Source: EA-27 sp964396265
GTDB lineage: Archaea; Thermoplasmatota; Thermoplasmata; RBG-16-68-12; EA-27
NCBI GenBank assembly: GCA_964396265.1
Contig: CAYNEM010000008.1
Location: 62,001 to 126,000, forward strand
DNA: 64,000 nucleotides
Direction: 5' to 3'
The notes beneath the pieces are model-generated. The model did no database searches. It was not told the origin of the DNA and saw only the letters and a list, made by a program, of their open reading frames with translations. A program made the translations under genes and the position numbers. Positions 35,939 through 44,270 of the stretch are shown piece by piece; position 1 is the first letter of the stretch; each line of letters begins with the position of its first letter.

Positions 35939-36321
35939 CCGTCGTCGACTCCGGATTCCTCATAGACTTCCTCCGGGGAAAGTCGGAGGCCCTGTCCCGC
36001 ATGAGGGCTGCGGAGGTGGCGGGAGAGGTTCTGCTCGTCACGCCGCTGGTCGCCTACGAAGTCCTCGTGGGAGCGCACGCGGCAGGAGGACAGGTCCTCC
36101 ATCGTGCGCGCGAACTGGTCCGATCGCTGAGCTTTCTGCCCCTCGACATGGACGCCGTCGAGGAGGCGGCCCGAACGGGGGCCGAACTGCGCAGGCTGGG
36201 GAAGCCCATCGGCCCCGTGGATACCCTGAACGCAGGGGCCGCCTTACACCGCCACGATCGCATCCTGACACGGGACGCGGACTTCGCTGGGGTCCGGGGG
36301 CTCGTGGTGGAGTCCTTCTAG
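35935..36321 (+). CDS. vapC: VapC-type PIN-domain toxin
   Basis: A 128-residue PIN ribonuclease. The acidic active-site residues are in place: Asp5 (VVDSGFLID), Glu42 (AYEVLVG), Asp96 (PVDTLNAG) and Asp114 (LTRDADF). VapC toxins cut tRNA or rRNA and halt translation when VapB is degraded. It is directly coupled to vapB. A tRNA-Leu gene begins 26 bases downstream on the other strand; whether that is its target or just a neighbouring landing site cannot be told. Confidence 0.92.
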   Translation: MTVVDSGFLIDFLRGKSEALSRMRAAEVAGEVLLVTPLVAYEVLVGAHAAGGQVLHRARELVRSLSFLPLDMDAVEEAARTGAELRRLGKPIGPVDTLNAGAALHRHDRILTRDADFAGVRGLVVESF

Positions 36322-36346
36322 GCCTCGGCAAGCGGCCTCAAAGGGA

Positions 36347-36431
36347 TGCGTGGGCCAGGATTTGAACCTGGGAACTCCTGCGAGACCAGACCCTGAATCT
36401 GGCGCCTTTGACCATGCTGGGCGACCCACGC
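36347..36431 (-). tRNA. tRNA-Leu (anticodon CAG)
   Basis: An 85-nt tRNA on minus. The acceptor stem pairs GCGTGGG with CCCACGC, followed by discriminator A. The anticodon stem is CCAGA/TCTGG with loop TTCAGGG (anticodon CAG). A long variable arm of class II type follows, then the T arm CCAGG-TTCAAAT-CCTGG. No intron is seen and CCA is not encoded. The long variable arm and CAG anticodon both indicate leucine. Confidence 0.93.
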
Positions 36432-36527
36432 AACAGGGACGCGAGAGGGCCGAACCTAGAAGAACCTTGCTGAGCGGGCAACGAGGTCTATCTCTGAATC
36501 AAGATAAAAATCGATGGACGCGGTGTG

Positions 36528-36758
36528 CTACCGCTTCTTGGAGGCCTGCATCACTTTGAGCCAGCGTCCGGACTCGTGCACCTGCAGTTTCCGTTTTTCG
36601 AGGATGTCGCGGAAAGCATCCCAGTCGATGACCTCAATGCGCGCGTTCTTCCCGTTCGTGAACTGGATATGCTCCGTCCCCTTTACCTGGCCCGCCTTGA
36701 GCCCCTGGCGTTTCGCGATTTCAATCGCACGCTCGACGCTGATGGGTTGCATCGCCAT
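36528..36758 (-). CDS. Small hypothetical protein
   Basis: A 76-residue basic protein starting at ATG 36758 after a ribosome site (CGGAGG). It reads as a compact alpha/beta fold: ISVERAIEIAKRQGLKAGQV, HIQFTNGKNARIEVIDW, then a helix ending LKVMQASKKR. No family recognised. A TATA-like patch (minus CATTAAATAG, 36821-36830) gives a leader of about 40 bases. The same patch is upstream of the divergent glmM gene, but that gene has its own closer box. Confidence 0.6.
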   Translation of the reverse strand: MAMQPISVERAIEIAKRQGLKAGQVKGTEHIQFTNGKNARIEVIDWDAFRDILEKRKLQVHESGRWLKVMQASKKR

Positions 36759-36820
36759 GTCGGTGTGCCTCCGCCGAGACCGCAGCTATGCGGCCCCGCG
36801 CGTCGCACCGGTTGGCGGGC

Positions 36821-36830
36821 TATTTAATGA
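36821..36830 (-). promoter_or_regulatory. TATA-like box of the 76-residue gene
   Basis: On minus TCATTAAATA; predicted transcription start near 36800. Confidence 0.45.
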
Positions 36831-36901
36831 TTTGGCGGTGGGAATCTCGCGAGCATGGTTTCGCTTCGAATCGATCCCCGATGCGCGGTGCGGCGGGGAA
36901 A

Positions 36902-36911
36902 CGCTTTAGTC
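36902..36911 (+). promoter_or_regulatory. TATA-like box of the glmM-glmU-glycosyltransferase operon
   Basis: CGCTTTAGTC centred 26 bases before GTG 36932, so the first gene is predicted to be read from a leaderless mRNA. Confidence 0.45.
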
Positions 36912-36931
36912 GGCTCCCCCTATGGCGGGCC

Positions 36932-38236
36932 GTGAGATTGTTCGGGTCCTCGGGTATTCGGGGGCTCGCGAACGTCGACGTCACGCCGGAATTCCTGATG
37001 GACGTGGGCCGTGCGGTCGGCGCGCGCTACCGCGACGTCATCGTCGGCCGCGACCCCCGCGTCTCCGGGCGCATGCTCGCGTCCGCGTTCTCCGCAGGCG
37101 TCCTGTCCGTCGGCGGCTCCGTGTGCGACGCCGGCCTCACGTCCACGCCGACCCTCGCGCGCGGCGCGTCCGCGTACGCGTGCGGCGCGGTCATCACCGC
37201 CAGCCACAACCCGGGCGAGTACAACGGGATCAAGCTCTGGAATCCCGATGGCGCAGCGTTCACCGAGGACCAGCAGACGGAGATTGAGGACTCCCTCGCC
37301 GCCAAGGACTGGACGCCCGCCGGTTGGCAGGACACGGGAAAGTTCTCGGAACGGACCGACCTCGTCGAACGCCATCGGGAGGCGATCCTGCGCGCCGTGG
37401 GGTCCGCGTCCCTTCACGTCGTCGTGGACTGCGCGTGCGGGGCCACCGCCAACGTCACGCCGTACGTGCTGCGCGAGATGGGGTGCAAGGTCACCGCGCT
37501 GAACGCGCAGATGGACGGGCACTTCCCTGGCCGTCCGCCGGAGCCGACCGAGGAGAATCTTTCTGCGCTCACGCGGGCGGTGCAGGCCCTCCAGGCAGAT
37601 CTTGGGATCGCGCACGACGGCGACGGGGACCGGATGGTCGCGGTCGACGCGATGGGCGGCTTCGTCGGCGGCGATCGCCTCCTGGCGGTGTTCGCCAAAG
37701 AGCGCGCGAGGAAGGGGCTCGTCGTCCCCGTGGACGCGTCGGCGGCCTTCGAGGACATGCTCTCCGGCGTGCCCGTGTACCGGACGCGCGTCGGGGACGT
37801 GTACGTCGCGCAGGAGCTGAAGCGCCGCGGCGCGGACTTTGGCGGCGAACCATCGGGCACGTTCATCTTCCCCGACCAGACGATGTGTCCGGACGGTCCG
37901 TTCGCGGCCGCGTACCTCGTCTCGCTCATGGCGACGCGATCGCTCAAGGACCTCGTGGCGGCGGCGCCGATGTACCCGGTCGTGCGCGGCTCCCTGCCCT
38001 TCGAGGCAGACCGCAAGGCGTCCCTGGTGAAGGCGGTCGAAAGCGCGATCGCCGCCATGGGGAAGGAGACGACGACGCTCGACGGATGGCGCGTGCGGTT
38101 CGACGACGGCTGGGCGCTCGTCCGGTTCTCAGGGACGGAGCCGAAGATCCGCCTGACCGCCGAGGCGCGGCACGTCGCCCTTGCGAAAGCGATTTACGAC
38201 GAAGTCTTCTCGGTCCTCAAGGAGGCGATCGGTTGA
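36932..38236 (+). CDS. glmM: Phosphoglucosamine mutase / phosphohexomutase
   Basis: A 434-residue alpha-D-phosphohexomutase. LFGSSGIRGLANVDVTPEF begins the protein; the catalytic phosphoserine is Ser91 in ITASHNPGEYNGIK; the Mg site is DGDGDRM; the sugar loop is GGEPSGTFIF; and the phosphate-binding loop is RFSGTEPKIRL. Interconversion of glucosamine-6-P and glucosamine-1-P fits its place before a GlmU-like gene. Phosphomannomutase activity cannot be excluded. GTG 36932 is chosen, directly ahead of the family N-terminus. Its stop overlaps the TTG start of the next gene. Confidence 0.92.
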   Translation: MRLFGSSGIRGLANVDVTPEFLMDVGRAVGARYRDVIVGRDPRVSGRMLASAFSAGVLSVGGSVCDAGLTSTPTLARGASAYACGAVITASHNPGEYNGIKLWNPDGAAFTEDQQTEIEDSLAAKDWTPAGWQDTGKFSERTDLVERHREAILRAVGSASLHVVVDCACGATANVTPYVLREMGCKVTALNAQMDGHFPGRPPEPTEENLSALTRAVQALQADLGIAHDGDGDRMVAVDAMGGFVGGDRLLAVFAKERARKGLVVPVDASAAFEDMLSGVPVYRTRVGDVYVAQELKRRGADFGGEPSGTFIFPDQTMCPDGPFAAAYLVSLMATRSLKDLVAAAPMYPVVRGSLPFEADRKASLVKAVESAIAAMGKETTTLDGWRVRFDDGWALVRFSGTEPKIRLTAEARHVALAKAIYDEVFSVLKEAIG

Positions 38237-39459
38237 AGGCGTGGATCCTGGCGGCGGGGGAGGGCACGCGGATGAGGCCCCTCACCGCGAACATCCCGAA
38301 GCCGCTCCTCCCCGTCGCGGGCAAGCCGTTCCTGCGGCACGTCATCGAGGCGCTGCGGGACGGAGGCGTCGCGGACCTCTCGATCCTCATCGGCTGGCAG
38401 GCGAGGCGCGTCCGGGAGACGTTCGCGCACGGCGAGTCCCTCGGCGTCCGCATCGACTACGAGGAGCAACCGGAGAGGCTGGGCACGGCGCACGCGATCG
38501 GGCTCGCGCGGACGCATGTCGACGGGCCGTTCCTCGCGCTCAATGGCGACATCGTCCTCACCGCCAAGACCGTCCGGGGGCTCCTCGAGATGCACAAGAA
38601 GACGGGTGGCCCGGTCATGGCCGTCGCGGAGTCGTCGGACCCGTCACAGTTCGGCGTCGTGGAGACCCGGGACGGCAAGGTCGTCGGCATCGAGGAGAAG
38701 CCGAAGCACCCGAAGTCGAGCCTCATCAACGCGGGGCTCTACGTGTTCGACCCGGACGTGTTCCGGCTCATCGAGAAGACGCCGAAATCGCCGCGCGGGG
38801 AGTACGAGATCACGGACACCCTGAGCCTGTTGTTCCGCGACCGCGACGTGCACGCGTACACGATGGAGGAGGAGTGGATCGACGTCGGCCGGCCGTGGGA
38901 CCTCCTGAAGGCGAACGAGATCCTGCTGCGCGGGCTCAAGGAGGACATCCGCGGCGAGGTCCACCGGGGCGTGACGGTCGAGGGCCCCATCGTCGTTGGC
39001 GAGGGCACCCACGTCCGGTCCGGCGCGGACCTCCGAGGCCCCATCGTCATCGGCGAGGAGTCCGAGATCGGGCCGAACTGTTTCATCCGGCCGAGCTCGA
39101 GCATCGGGAGCAAGTGCAAGGTCGGCGGCGCGTGCGAGGTGAAGAACAGCATCGTCATGGACGGCACGCACGTCCCCCACCTGAACTACGTCGGCGACTC
39201 GATCCTCGGGGAGCGTTGCAACCTGGGTGCCGGGACCAAGGTCGCGAACCTCCGCCTCGACGAACGGAACGTGGTCGTCACGATGAAGGGGAAGGAGGTC
39301 GACACAGGACTCCGGAAGCTCGGGTGCATCATGGGCGACGACGTGAAGACCGGCATCAACGCGTCGATCGACGTGGGGACGATCATCGGCGAGGGCTCGT
39401 TCATCGGCGTCGGGGCGATCGCACGCGGCACGATCGCGCCGATGAGCCGCATCCACTGA
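38233..39459 (+). CDS. glmU: GlmU-like sugar-1-phosphate nucleotidylyltransferase / acetyltransferase
   Basis: A 408-residue bifunctional protein. The N-terminal nucleotidyltransferase has AAGEGTRMRPLTANIPKPLL (nucleotide and metal loop), GTAHAIGLA and LNGDIVL. The C-terminal half is a left-handed beta helix of hexapeptide repeats (for example GPIVVGEGTHVRSGADLRG, GINASIDVGTIIGEGSFIG), as in the archaeal UDP-GlcNAc synthesising enzymes that acetylate glucosamine-1-P and add UMP. The TTG start at 38233 overlaps the glmM stop (TTGA), so the two are translated together. Substrate is inferred from the pairing with GlmM; dTDP-glucose or UDP-glucose synthesis are alternatives. Confidence 0.9.
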   Translation: MKAWILAAGEGTRMRPLTANIPKPLLPVAGKPFLRHVIEALRDGGVADLSILIGWQARRVRETFAHGESLGVRIDYEEQPERLGTAHAIGLARTHVDGPFLALNGDIVLTAKTVRGLLEMHKKTGGPVMAVAESSDPSQFGVVETRDGKVVGIEEKPKHPKSSLINAGLYVFDPDVFRLIEKTPKSPRGEYEITDTLSLLFRDRDVHAYTMEEEWIDVGRPWDLLKANEILLRGLKEDIRGEVHRGVTVEGPIVVGEGTHVRSGADLRGPIVIGEESEIGPNCFIRPSSSIGSKCKVGGACEVKNSIVMDGTHVPHLNYVGDSILGERCNLGAGTKVANLRLDERNVVVTMKGKEVDTGLRKLGCIMGDDVKTGINASIDVGTIIGEGSFIGVGAIARGTIAPMSRIH

Positions 39460-39469
39460 GGACGGGACG

Positions 39470-40603
39470 ATGCGCATCGGGCTCGTGGCCCCTTGGTTCC
39501 ATCCGCACGTCGGCGGCGTCGAGACGCACGTCCGGAGTATGGCAGCGGAACTCGCGAGGCGCGGCCATGAGGTCACCGTCCTCACGAGCAACTACGCGAA
39601 GCTGCCCCCGGAGGAGACGTTTGACGGGTTCCATGTGCGGCGCGTCCGGTGCATGGGCGTCGTCCTTCGCACGCCCGTGACGCCGGCCCTCCGACGGGAG
39701 TTCCCCCCGGGTCGATTCGATATCGTCCACGCGCATTCGCCGCCGCCGCTCTCCGCGTACTACGCCGCCACGGGGTGCGAGCGGTCCCGCACACCGTTTG
39801 TCGTCACGTACCATTGCGATCTCGAGATCCCCACCGCCTACGGCCGAGCGCTCACCTCGTTCTACGCGCGGACCTGGGGCGCGGGCACGATGGCACGCGC
39901 GGCGAAGGTGATCTCCACGACGGAGACGTACGCCGCCACCTCCCGCGCGATCTGGCGGTACAGTCCCCTGGTGATTCCGAACGCGGTCGACCACATGCGC
40001 TTCCGGCCGGACGTCGACGGCGCGCCCGCGCGCGAACGCCTTCACCTGAGGAAAGAGGACCCTGTCGTCTTGTTCGTCGGCCGCGTCGTGCCGCACAAGG
40101 GGATCGAACATCTCGTGGAAGCGGCGAAGTACGTTCCCGAAGCCATGTTCGTCGTCGCCGGGGACGGGCCGTTCCTTCCGACCGTCCGCCGGTTGGCGGC
40201 GTCGTTCGGCGTCGAGGACCGGATCCTCTTCCCCGGGAAGATCGCGTACCGGGACTTGCCGGAGTACTATGCGGCATGCGACGCGTTCGTGCTTCCCTCC
40301 GTCTCCCGATTGGAGGCGTTTGGCATCGTCGCCCTCGAGGCGATGGCCACCGCCAAGCCCGTGGTCGTCACGGACATCCCCGGGGTGCGCGAGGTCGTGG
40401 CGGACGGGGTGGAGGGCCTCCTGGCCGACCCCGTGAACCCGCAGGATCTGGCGGGGAAGATCCTCCGCCTACTGGGAGACCAGGCCCTCCGGCGGCAGAT
40501 GGGCGCGCGCGGTCGCGAGAAGGTAGAGGCGAAGTTCGGGATCCAGCAGGTCGCAGACGCACTGGAGCGCGTGTATCGCGCAATCGAGAGCGAAACGTCG
40601 TGA
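39470..40603 (+). CDS. GT4-family glycosyltransferase
   Basis: A 377-residue cytoplasmic or membrane-peripheral glycosyltransferase of GT-B fold: APWFHPHVGGVETHVRSMAAEL (acceptor side), HAHSPPPLSAYYAA, PNAVDHMRFRP, LFVGRVVPHKGIEHLVEAA, and the donor-binding block PSVSRLEAFGIVALEAMATAKPVV, which contains the conserved E-x7-E. It is 10 bases after glmU in the same operon, so it likely uses the UDP-sugar those genes make, perhaps in surface-protein N-glycosylation or lipid glycosylation. Donor and acceptor are not determinable. Confidence 0.9.
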   Translation: MRIGLVAPWFHPHVGGVETHVRSMAAELARRGHEVTVLTSNYAKLPPEETFDGFHVRRVRCMGVVLRTPVTPALRREFPPGRFDIVHAHSPPPLSAYYAATGCERSRTPFVVTYHCDLEIPTAYGRALTSFYARTWGAGTMARAAKVISTTETYAATSRAIWRYSPLVIPNAVDHMRFRPDVDGAPARERLHLRKEDPVVLFVGRVVPHKGIEHLVEAAKYVPEAMFVVAGDGPFLPTVRRLAASFGVEDRILFPGKIAYRDLPEYYAACDAFVLPSVSRLEAFGIVALEAMATAKPVVVTDIPGVREVVADGVEGLLADPVNPQDLAGKILRLLGDQALRRQMGARGREKVEAKFGIQQVADALERVYRAIESETS

Positions 40604-40759
40604 TTACCACGATGCCTCTCTGGGGCCCTTGTAGTTGACAATTGGTAGGGCGCCTGTCCACTCTTCTGCCGTAATCGGGATGTCTGGTGCAATGTGATGC
40701 GACCGCGCTCAGTCGACCTCATGGAGGTTCCGCGACGCTCTCCGTTACGAAAGCTAGGA

Positions 40760-41098
40760 CTAATCGCCAGGAACTTTGCGTCTCTGACGGAAGATCTCGA
40801 TCAGTAGACCGGTTTTCCGAAGTGTCCGACGGTAGAAGAGAGTGCCGGTGGCCGCAGGCAACAAGAATGGGAGCGGTACGACCCATAGCTGGAAATCGCC
40901 GGAAAACCACCAGCCAGCATACGCGGCCGCGGTGAGTGCGGCGGAAGCGACCCAATACCCCTTAATGAGCGAGGCTACTGCTTCTGCAGAGTCTCGTGTC
41001 GGGGCCTGCTTCCAAAGCCATCGCATTCCTCCTAGGGTCAGGACGAGGACGAGCAGCGTGAGAACGGCGACAATCAAGATCGGTTCAAGCAGGGCCAT
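40760..41098 (-). CDS. Small membrane protein, unknown
   Basis: A 112-residue protein with three hydrophobic helices (LIVAVLTLLVLVLTLGGMRWLW; YWVASAALTAAAYAGWWFSG; LWVVPLPFLLPAATGTLFY) and a basic C-terminus. ATG 41098. AT-rich sites at 41109 (CAATATTG) and 41131-41138 (TAATATTA) may hold its promoter. Base composition is somewhat lower in GC than the main genes. It lies downstream of, and on the same strand as, the next small membrane gene and the 2500-residue giant; the 156 bases to 40604 show nothing further. Confidence 0.6.
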   Translation of the reverse strand: MALLEPILIVAVLTLLVLVLTLGGMRWLWKQAPTRDSAEAVASLIKGYWVASAALTAAAYAGWWFSGDFQLWVVPLPFLLPAATGTLFYRRTLRKTGLLIEIFRQRRKVPGD

Positions 41099-41167
41099 AC
41101 GGTCACCCCAATATTGGGCGGAAGTCCGTAATATTACCGCTGACGCGAGGAAGAGGTGAGGAACACC

Positions 41168-41659
41168 TCACTTTTCTGGCGGGGGGCCCTTGGGAAGGGC
41201 ACCGGGGGCGTACTCGACGGCATAGTGTGCGGGGTCGAGTGCCCGTGCGATCAGGAGTTTGAGACCTTCGGGCATCGCCGAAGTCCGGATCGTATTCCGT
41301 CCCTTCCGATGAATGCTCAGCATACTCTGTCGGTCAGTCCAAGTCCATTTGAGGCTCGTAGTGTGTACGGGCGGGACAAGCTCGACCTGGTCAACGGCCT
41401 CCGCGGGAACAACAACCTTGCGCAGGAATGCGTTCATCAACGTAACGCGGCCTGGTTCGATGTCAACGCTCGTGAACACGACGAACGAGAAGCCGATGTT
41501 CAGGAGGAGGAGGACCGCGAGTGCGAGGAGCAAACTGTAGAAAATACCCAGTTGCTGGATTACCCCTGTCGGGATAGACAGCACCATTCCAAGCGCTAGG
41601 CCGCCGACGGTTATCAGGGCCTGGATGTATAGGGCTTGCGGGTTCCCATAGCGGACCAA
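41168..41659 (-). CDS. Membrane protein with two spans and a PH-like soluble end
   Basis: A 163-residue protein with two hydrophobic helices in the first half (IQALITVGGLALGMVLSIP; FYSLLLALAVLLLLNIGFSF), followed by a beta-rich soluble part (VDIEPGRVTLMNAFLRKVVV, then HTTSLKWTWTDRQSMLSI) resembling the bacterial PH-like (bPH/DUF304-type) domains. Family uncertain. ATG 41659 lies 21 bases after the stop of the giant protein, so it may belong to the same transcript. Function unknown. Confidence 0.65.
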   Translation of the reverse strand: MVRYGNPQALYIQALITVGGLALGMVLSIPTGVIQQLGIFYSLLLALAVLLLLNIGFSFVVFTSVDIEPGRVTLMNAFLRKVVVPAEAVDQVELVPPVHTTSLKWTWTDRQSMLSIHRKGRNTIRTSAMPEGLKLLIARALDPAHYAVEYAPGALPKGPPPEK

Positions 41660-42279
41660 AGCCTCACCCCCGCCTGACCTTAAGTTCCGTACACATTCCT
41701 GTAGAAATACCCAGACGCTGAAAGGAACCCCATGAGTGAGGCGATTGCGAAGCCTGTCATAAGTATGCCGTATGCGATCTTGTGCCCTGGCGTGAGAGCC
41801 TTGAGCACGGCTCCGACCGCGGCTTTAGAAGAAAGGATCAGGCCTATATCCGCGAAAGCCATGGCGAGAAGACCTATGGCCACAGCCCCGTCCTGACCAT
41901 CGACCCCTTTGGCAATCGCTCCCACAAGGAAGGTCACGCCCCCAAAGAGCATGGCGATCAGTATTTCCCATTCCACTGCGGGTCCTACGGGGGGAAGGAG
42001 CTTCGTCAGCCAGCCCAAGCCAAGCGTAATGGCGCCGAAGATGAAGAGGGCGCTTCCGTACTTCGTTTGTATCCCTGATAGGAAAGTCCCGACATTCCAA
42101 GGATCGGACTTTGCCGGTTCCTGCGGGAAGAGAGCCATGAAAGCCCCGATGAGAATTACTATAACGAGGCCGGCGACTAACAACCCAAGAGGAGGGATGC
42201 CGTTTATCGCCCACCCTACTCCCACCATGATCAGAAGAATCGCGCTTACGAATATCGCTATCCACGGCATCGCCCGGGC

Positions 42280-42660
42280 GCTAGTGGCAAGCACCGACGC
42301 CCCGATGTCACGTCCTGTTTCCAAGGCCTGGAGCAGCGCCGCAAAAACCTCATACGTTGCCTTCTTCATTCCCTCGATGGCAGGATTGAAGACGTTGTCC
42401 ACGAAAGCGCGCAGAGTCGTCATTACCATGTCGACTATGAACTTGATGACTGCGAGGAGCGCGGCGACGATAGCTTCTGCGATTGCCTTCACGGCCGAGT
42501 ACACCGCCTCCACGAAGGCCTTCGCCACGCTCATCGCCCACTGGACAACGGCGGCTGCGACCTGCGAGATGAACACGGCAACCGCGCGGACCGCATTCCA
42601 TAGGAACTGAGCCGCCCCTGCAATTGTATTCCAGAAGGCCCCCCAGAACGAGTTGTCGTG
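42280..42660 (-). other. Amphipathic helical region of the giant protein
   Basis: About 125 codons rich in Ala, Val, Phe and Trp, with repeated patterns such as FWNTIAGAAQFLWNAVRAVA and FVEAVYSAVKAIAEAIVAAL, and few charged residues spaced by 7 and 11. It precedes the C-terminal spans and looks like membrane-active or tape-measure-like helices rather than simple transmembrane segments. Confidence 0.6.
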
Positions 42661-43564
42661 CGGTGGCGGGGCAGTCGGCGGCGTGAAGTTGCCGGTGTTG
42701 AAAACGGCGACGTAGGGGGTCAGTTCCACAACTCGCTGCACGAACCCCATGGTGTAGAACTCGTCCGTGACGTCCATGGAGCGCCCGATCCTCCCAAGGC
42801 TCACGTTGATGAGGAGCAAGTCCAGGAGTTCCTTCGCCTTCACAGCGGTCACGTTGTGGGAGACGATCATCTGAACGACCTTCGCGTTCAGCGCTCGGCT
42901 GTTGGTGTCGTCGTTCCCGATCACGGTCGCGCCCACGAGGGCGGAGTTCTGCACGCCCGCCCACGTGTCGTTCAGGAGCTTGTGGAACTTCGTGTCGAAG
43001 TAGATTCCGCGGGGCACAATGATCGCGTTCATGCCGTTGTCGAAGTACGAGTTTTGGCCAGAGACGTTCAACAGCACGAACACGAACTTTTGCTCGCCTA
43101 CGTATCGGTGCAGACCAGTAGAGCCGTTGAAGATCGTGCTGTAGTCCATCGGGACGATCAGGAGTGTGTTTACCTTCCCGACTTTCATGAGTTGTGCGCT
43201 GTACCCCATCTTCGCGCGGATTGCCTGCGTGCCCTCGGTCTCGAGGTACCCGGTCGCCTGGTCCGCGACGTCGAAAAGGGCGGAGAACTGAGTGGTGCTC
43301 GTGCTCGGCGTGACGTCGATCACGTTTCCGATGTTGTCCCGGACGGTGAAGTTGTAGCTCCACGTGCGGTCCCAGTCCGGGACGTTCACGGAGATGTAGT
43401 GGTCCAGATAGATGTACGTCGTTGGACCGTCGTTCTTCGTGATGGTCCACGTCCCCTCGATCCCGCCGACGGCGTAGTACTTGATCCCCTGCGGCGGGTT
43501 CGGGTACGTGATCCACATCTGGGAGAGACGGAGCTGCAGTACGAGGTCATGGAGGGGGTCCCAA

Positions 43565-44270
43565 TCCAGATAGTCGTTGACGCCGTCCCCATCCGTGTCG
43601 GGGTTCGTCGGATCCGTCCGCTTGGGTCCGACCTCCTCGCCATCAGGGACCTGATCGCCGTCCGTGTCCGGGTTCAAGGGATGGAGGACCCATCCCGTTG
43701 CGCCGTTCTGCTCGTCCCCGTCTTCGATTCCGTCCTCGTCGGTATCCGCCTCGGTCGGCGAAGTCAGCCATCCCGTCTTCGCGACGCTCACGGAGGTGAC
43801 GGAGAGGGATCCGACAGCTTCTTGGATCGACACGCGGAGCGAGTTGTGCCCCTTCACGAGACGGGCGGAGAACGAGGCCGCCTGCGTCCACTGGACGAAG
43901 CTGGCGTATTTCCACGAGGGCATTCCATTCACGTAAATCAGCGCCGTGGCGGCCTTCCCGGACGCGGGGTAGCCGGTCGTCCCCAGCGAGAACTCGTACG
44001 TCCCGGATTCTCCGACCGTGAGGTTCAGGGTGTAGTTCGATGACGGGGTCACGGTACGCGTCACCGCGTCGGCGTACGCGAAGCTGTACAGCTCCTCGTG
44101 GTCCGTCAGGCCGTCGAAGTCCGTGTCGCGATTGAGCGGGTCCGTAGGGTAGAGGTTGAAAGTGACTGGGGATGTGAAGCTCGAGCTGCCGAACCTGTGC
44201 TCCTCCAGCTCGCACGTCTCGAACCAGTCGCCCCAACCGTCCGCGTCCGAGTCGTTCGACAGCAGGTCGG
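43565..44270 (-). repeat. TSP3-type calcium-binding repeats
   Basis: At least five units of D-x-D-x-D-G-x-x-D type are coded here (DSDADGWGDWFE, DTDFDGLTDHEE, DTDEDGIEDGDE, DTDGDQVPDGEE, DTDGDGVNDYLD), with a further degenerate unit at about 44585. They should bind calcium and stiffen the stalk. Confidence 0.85.
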
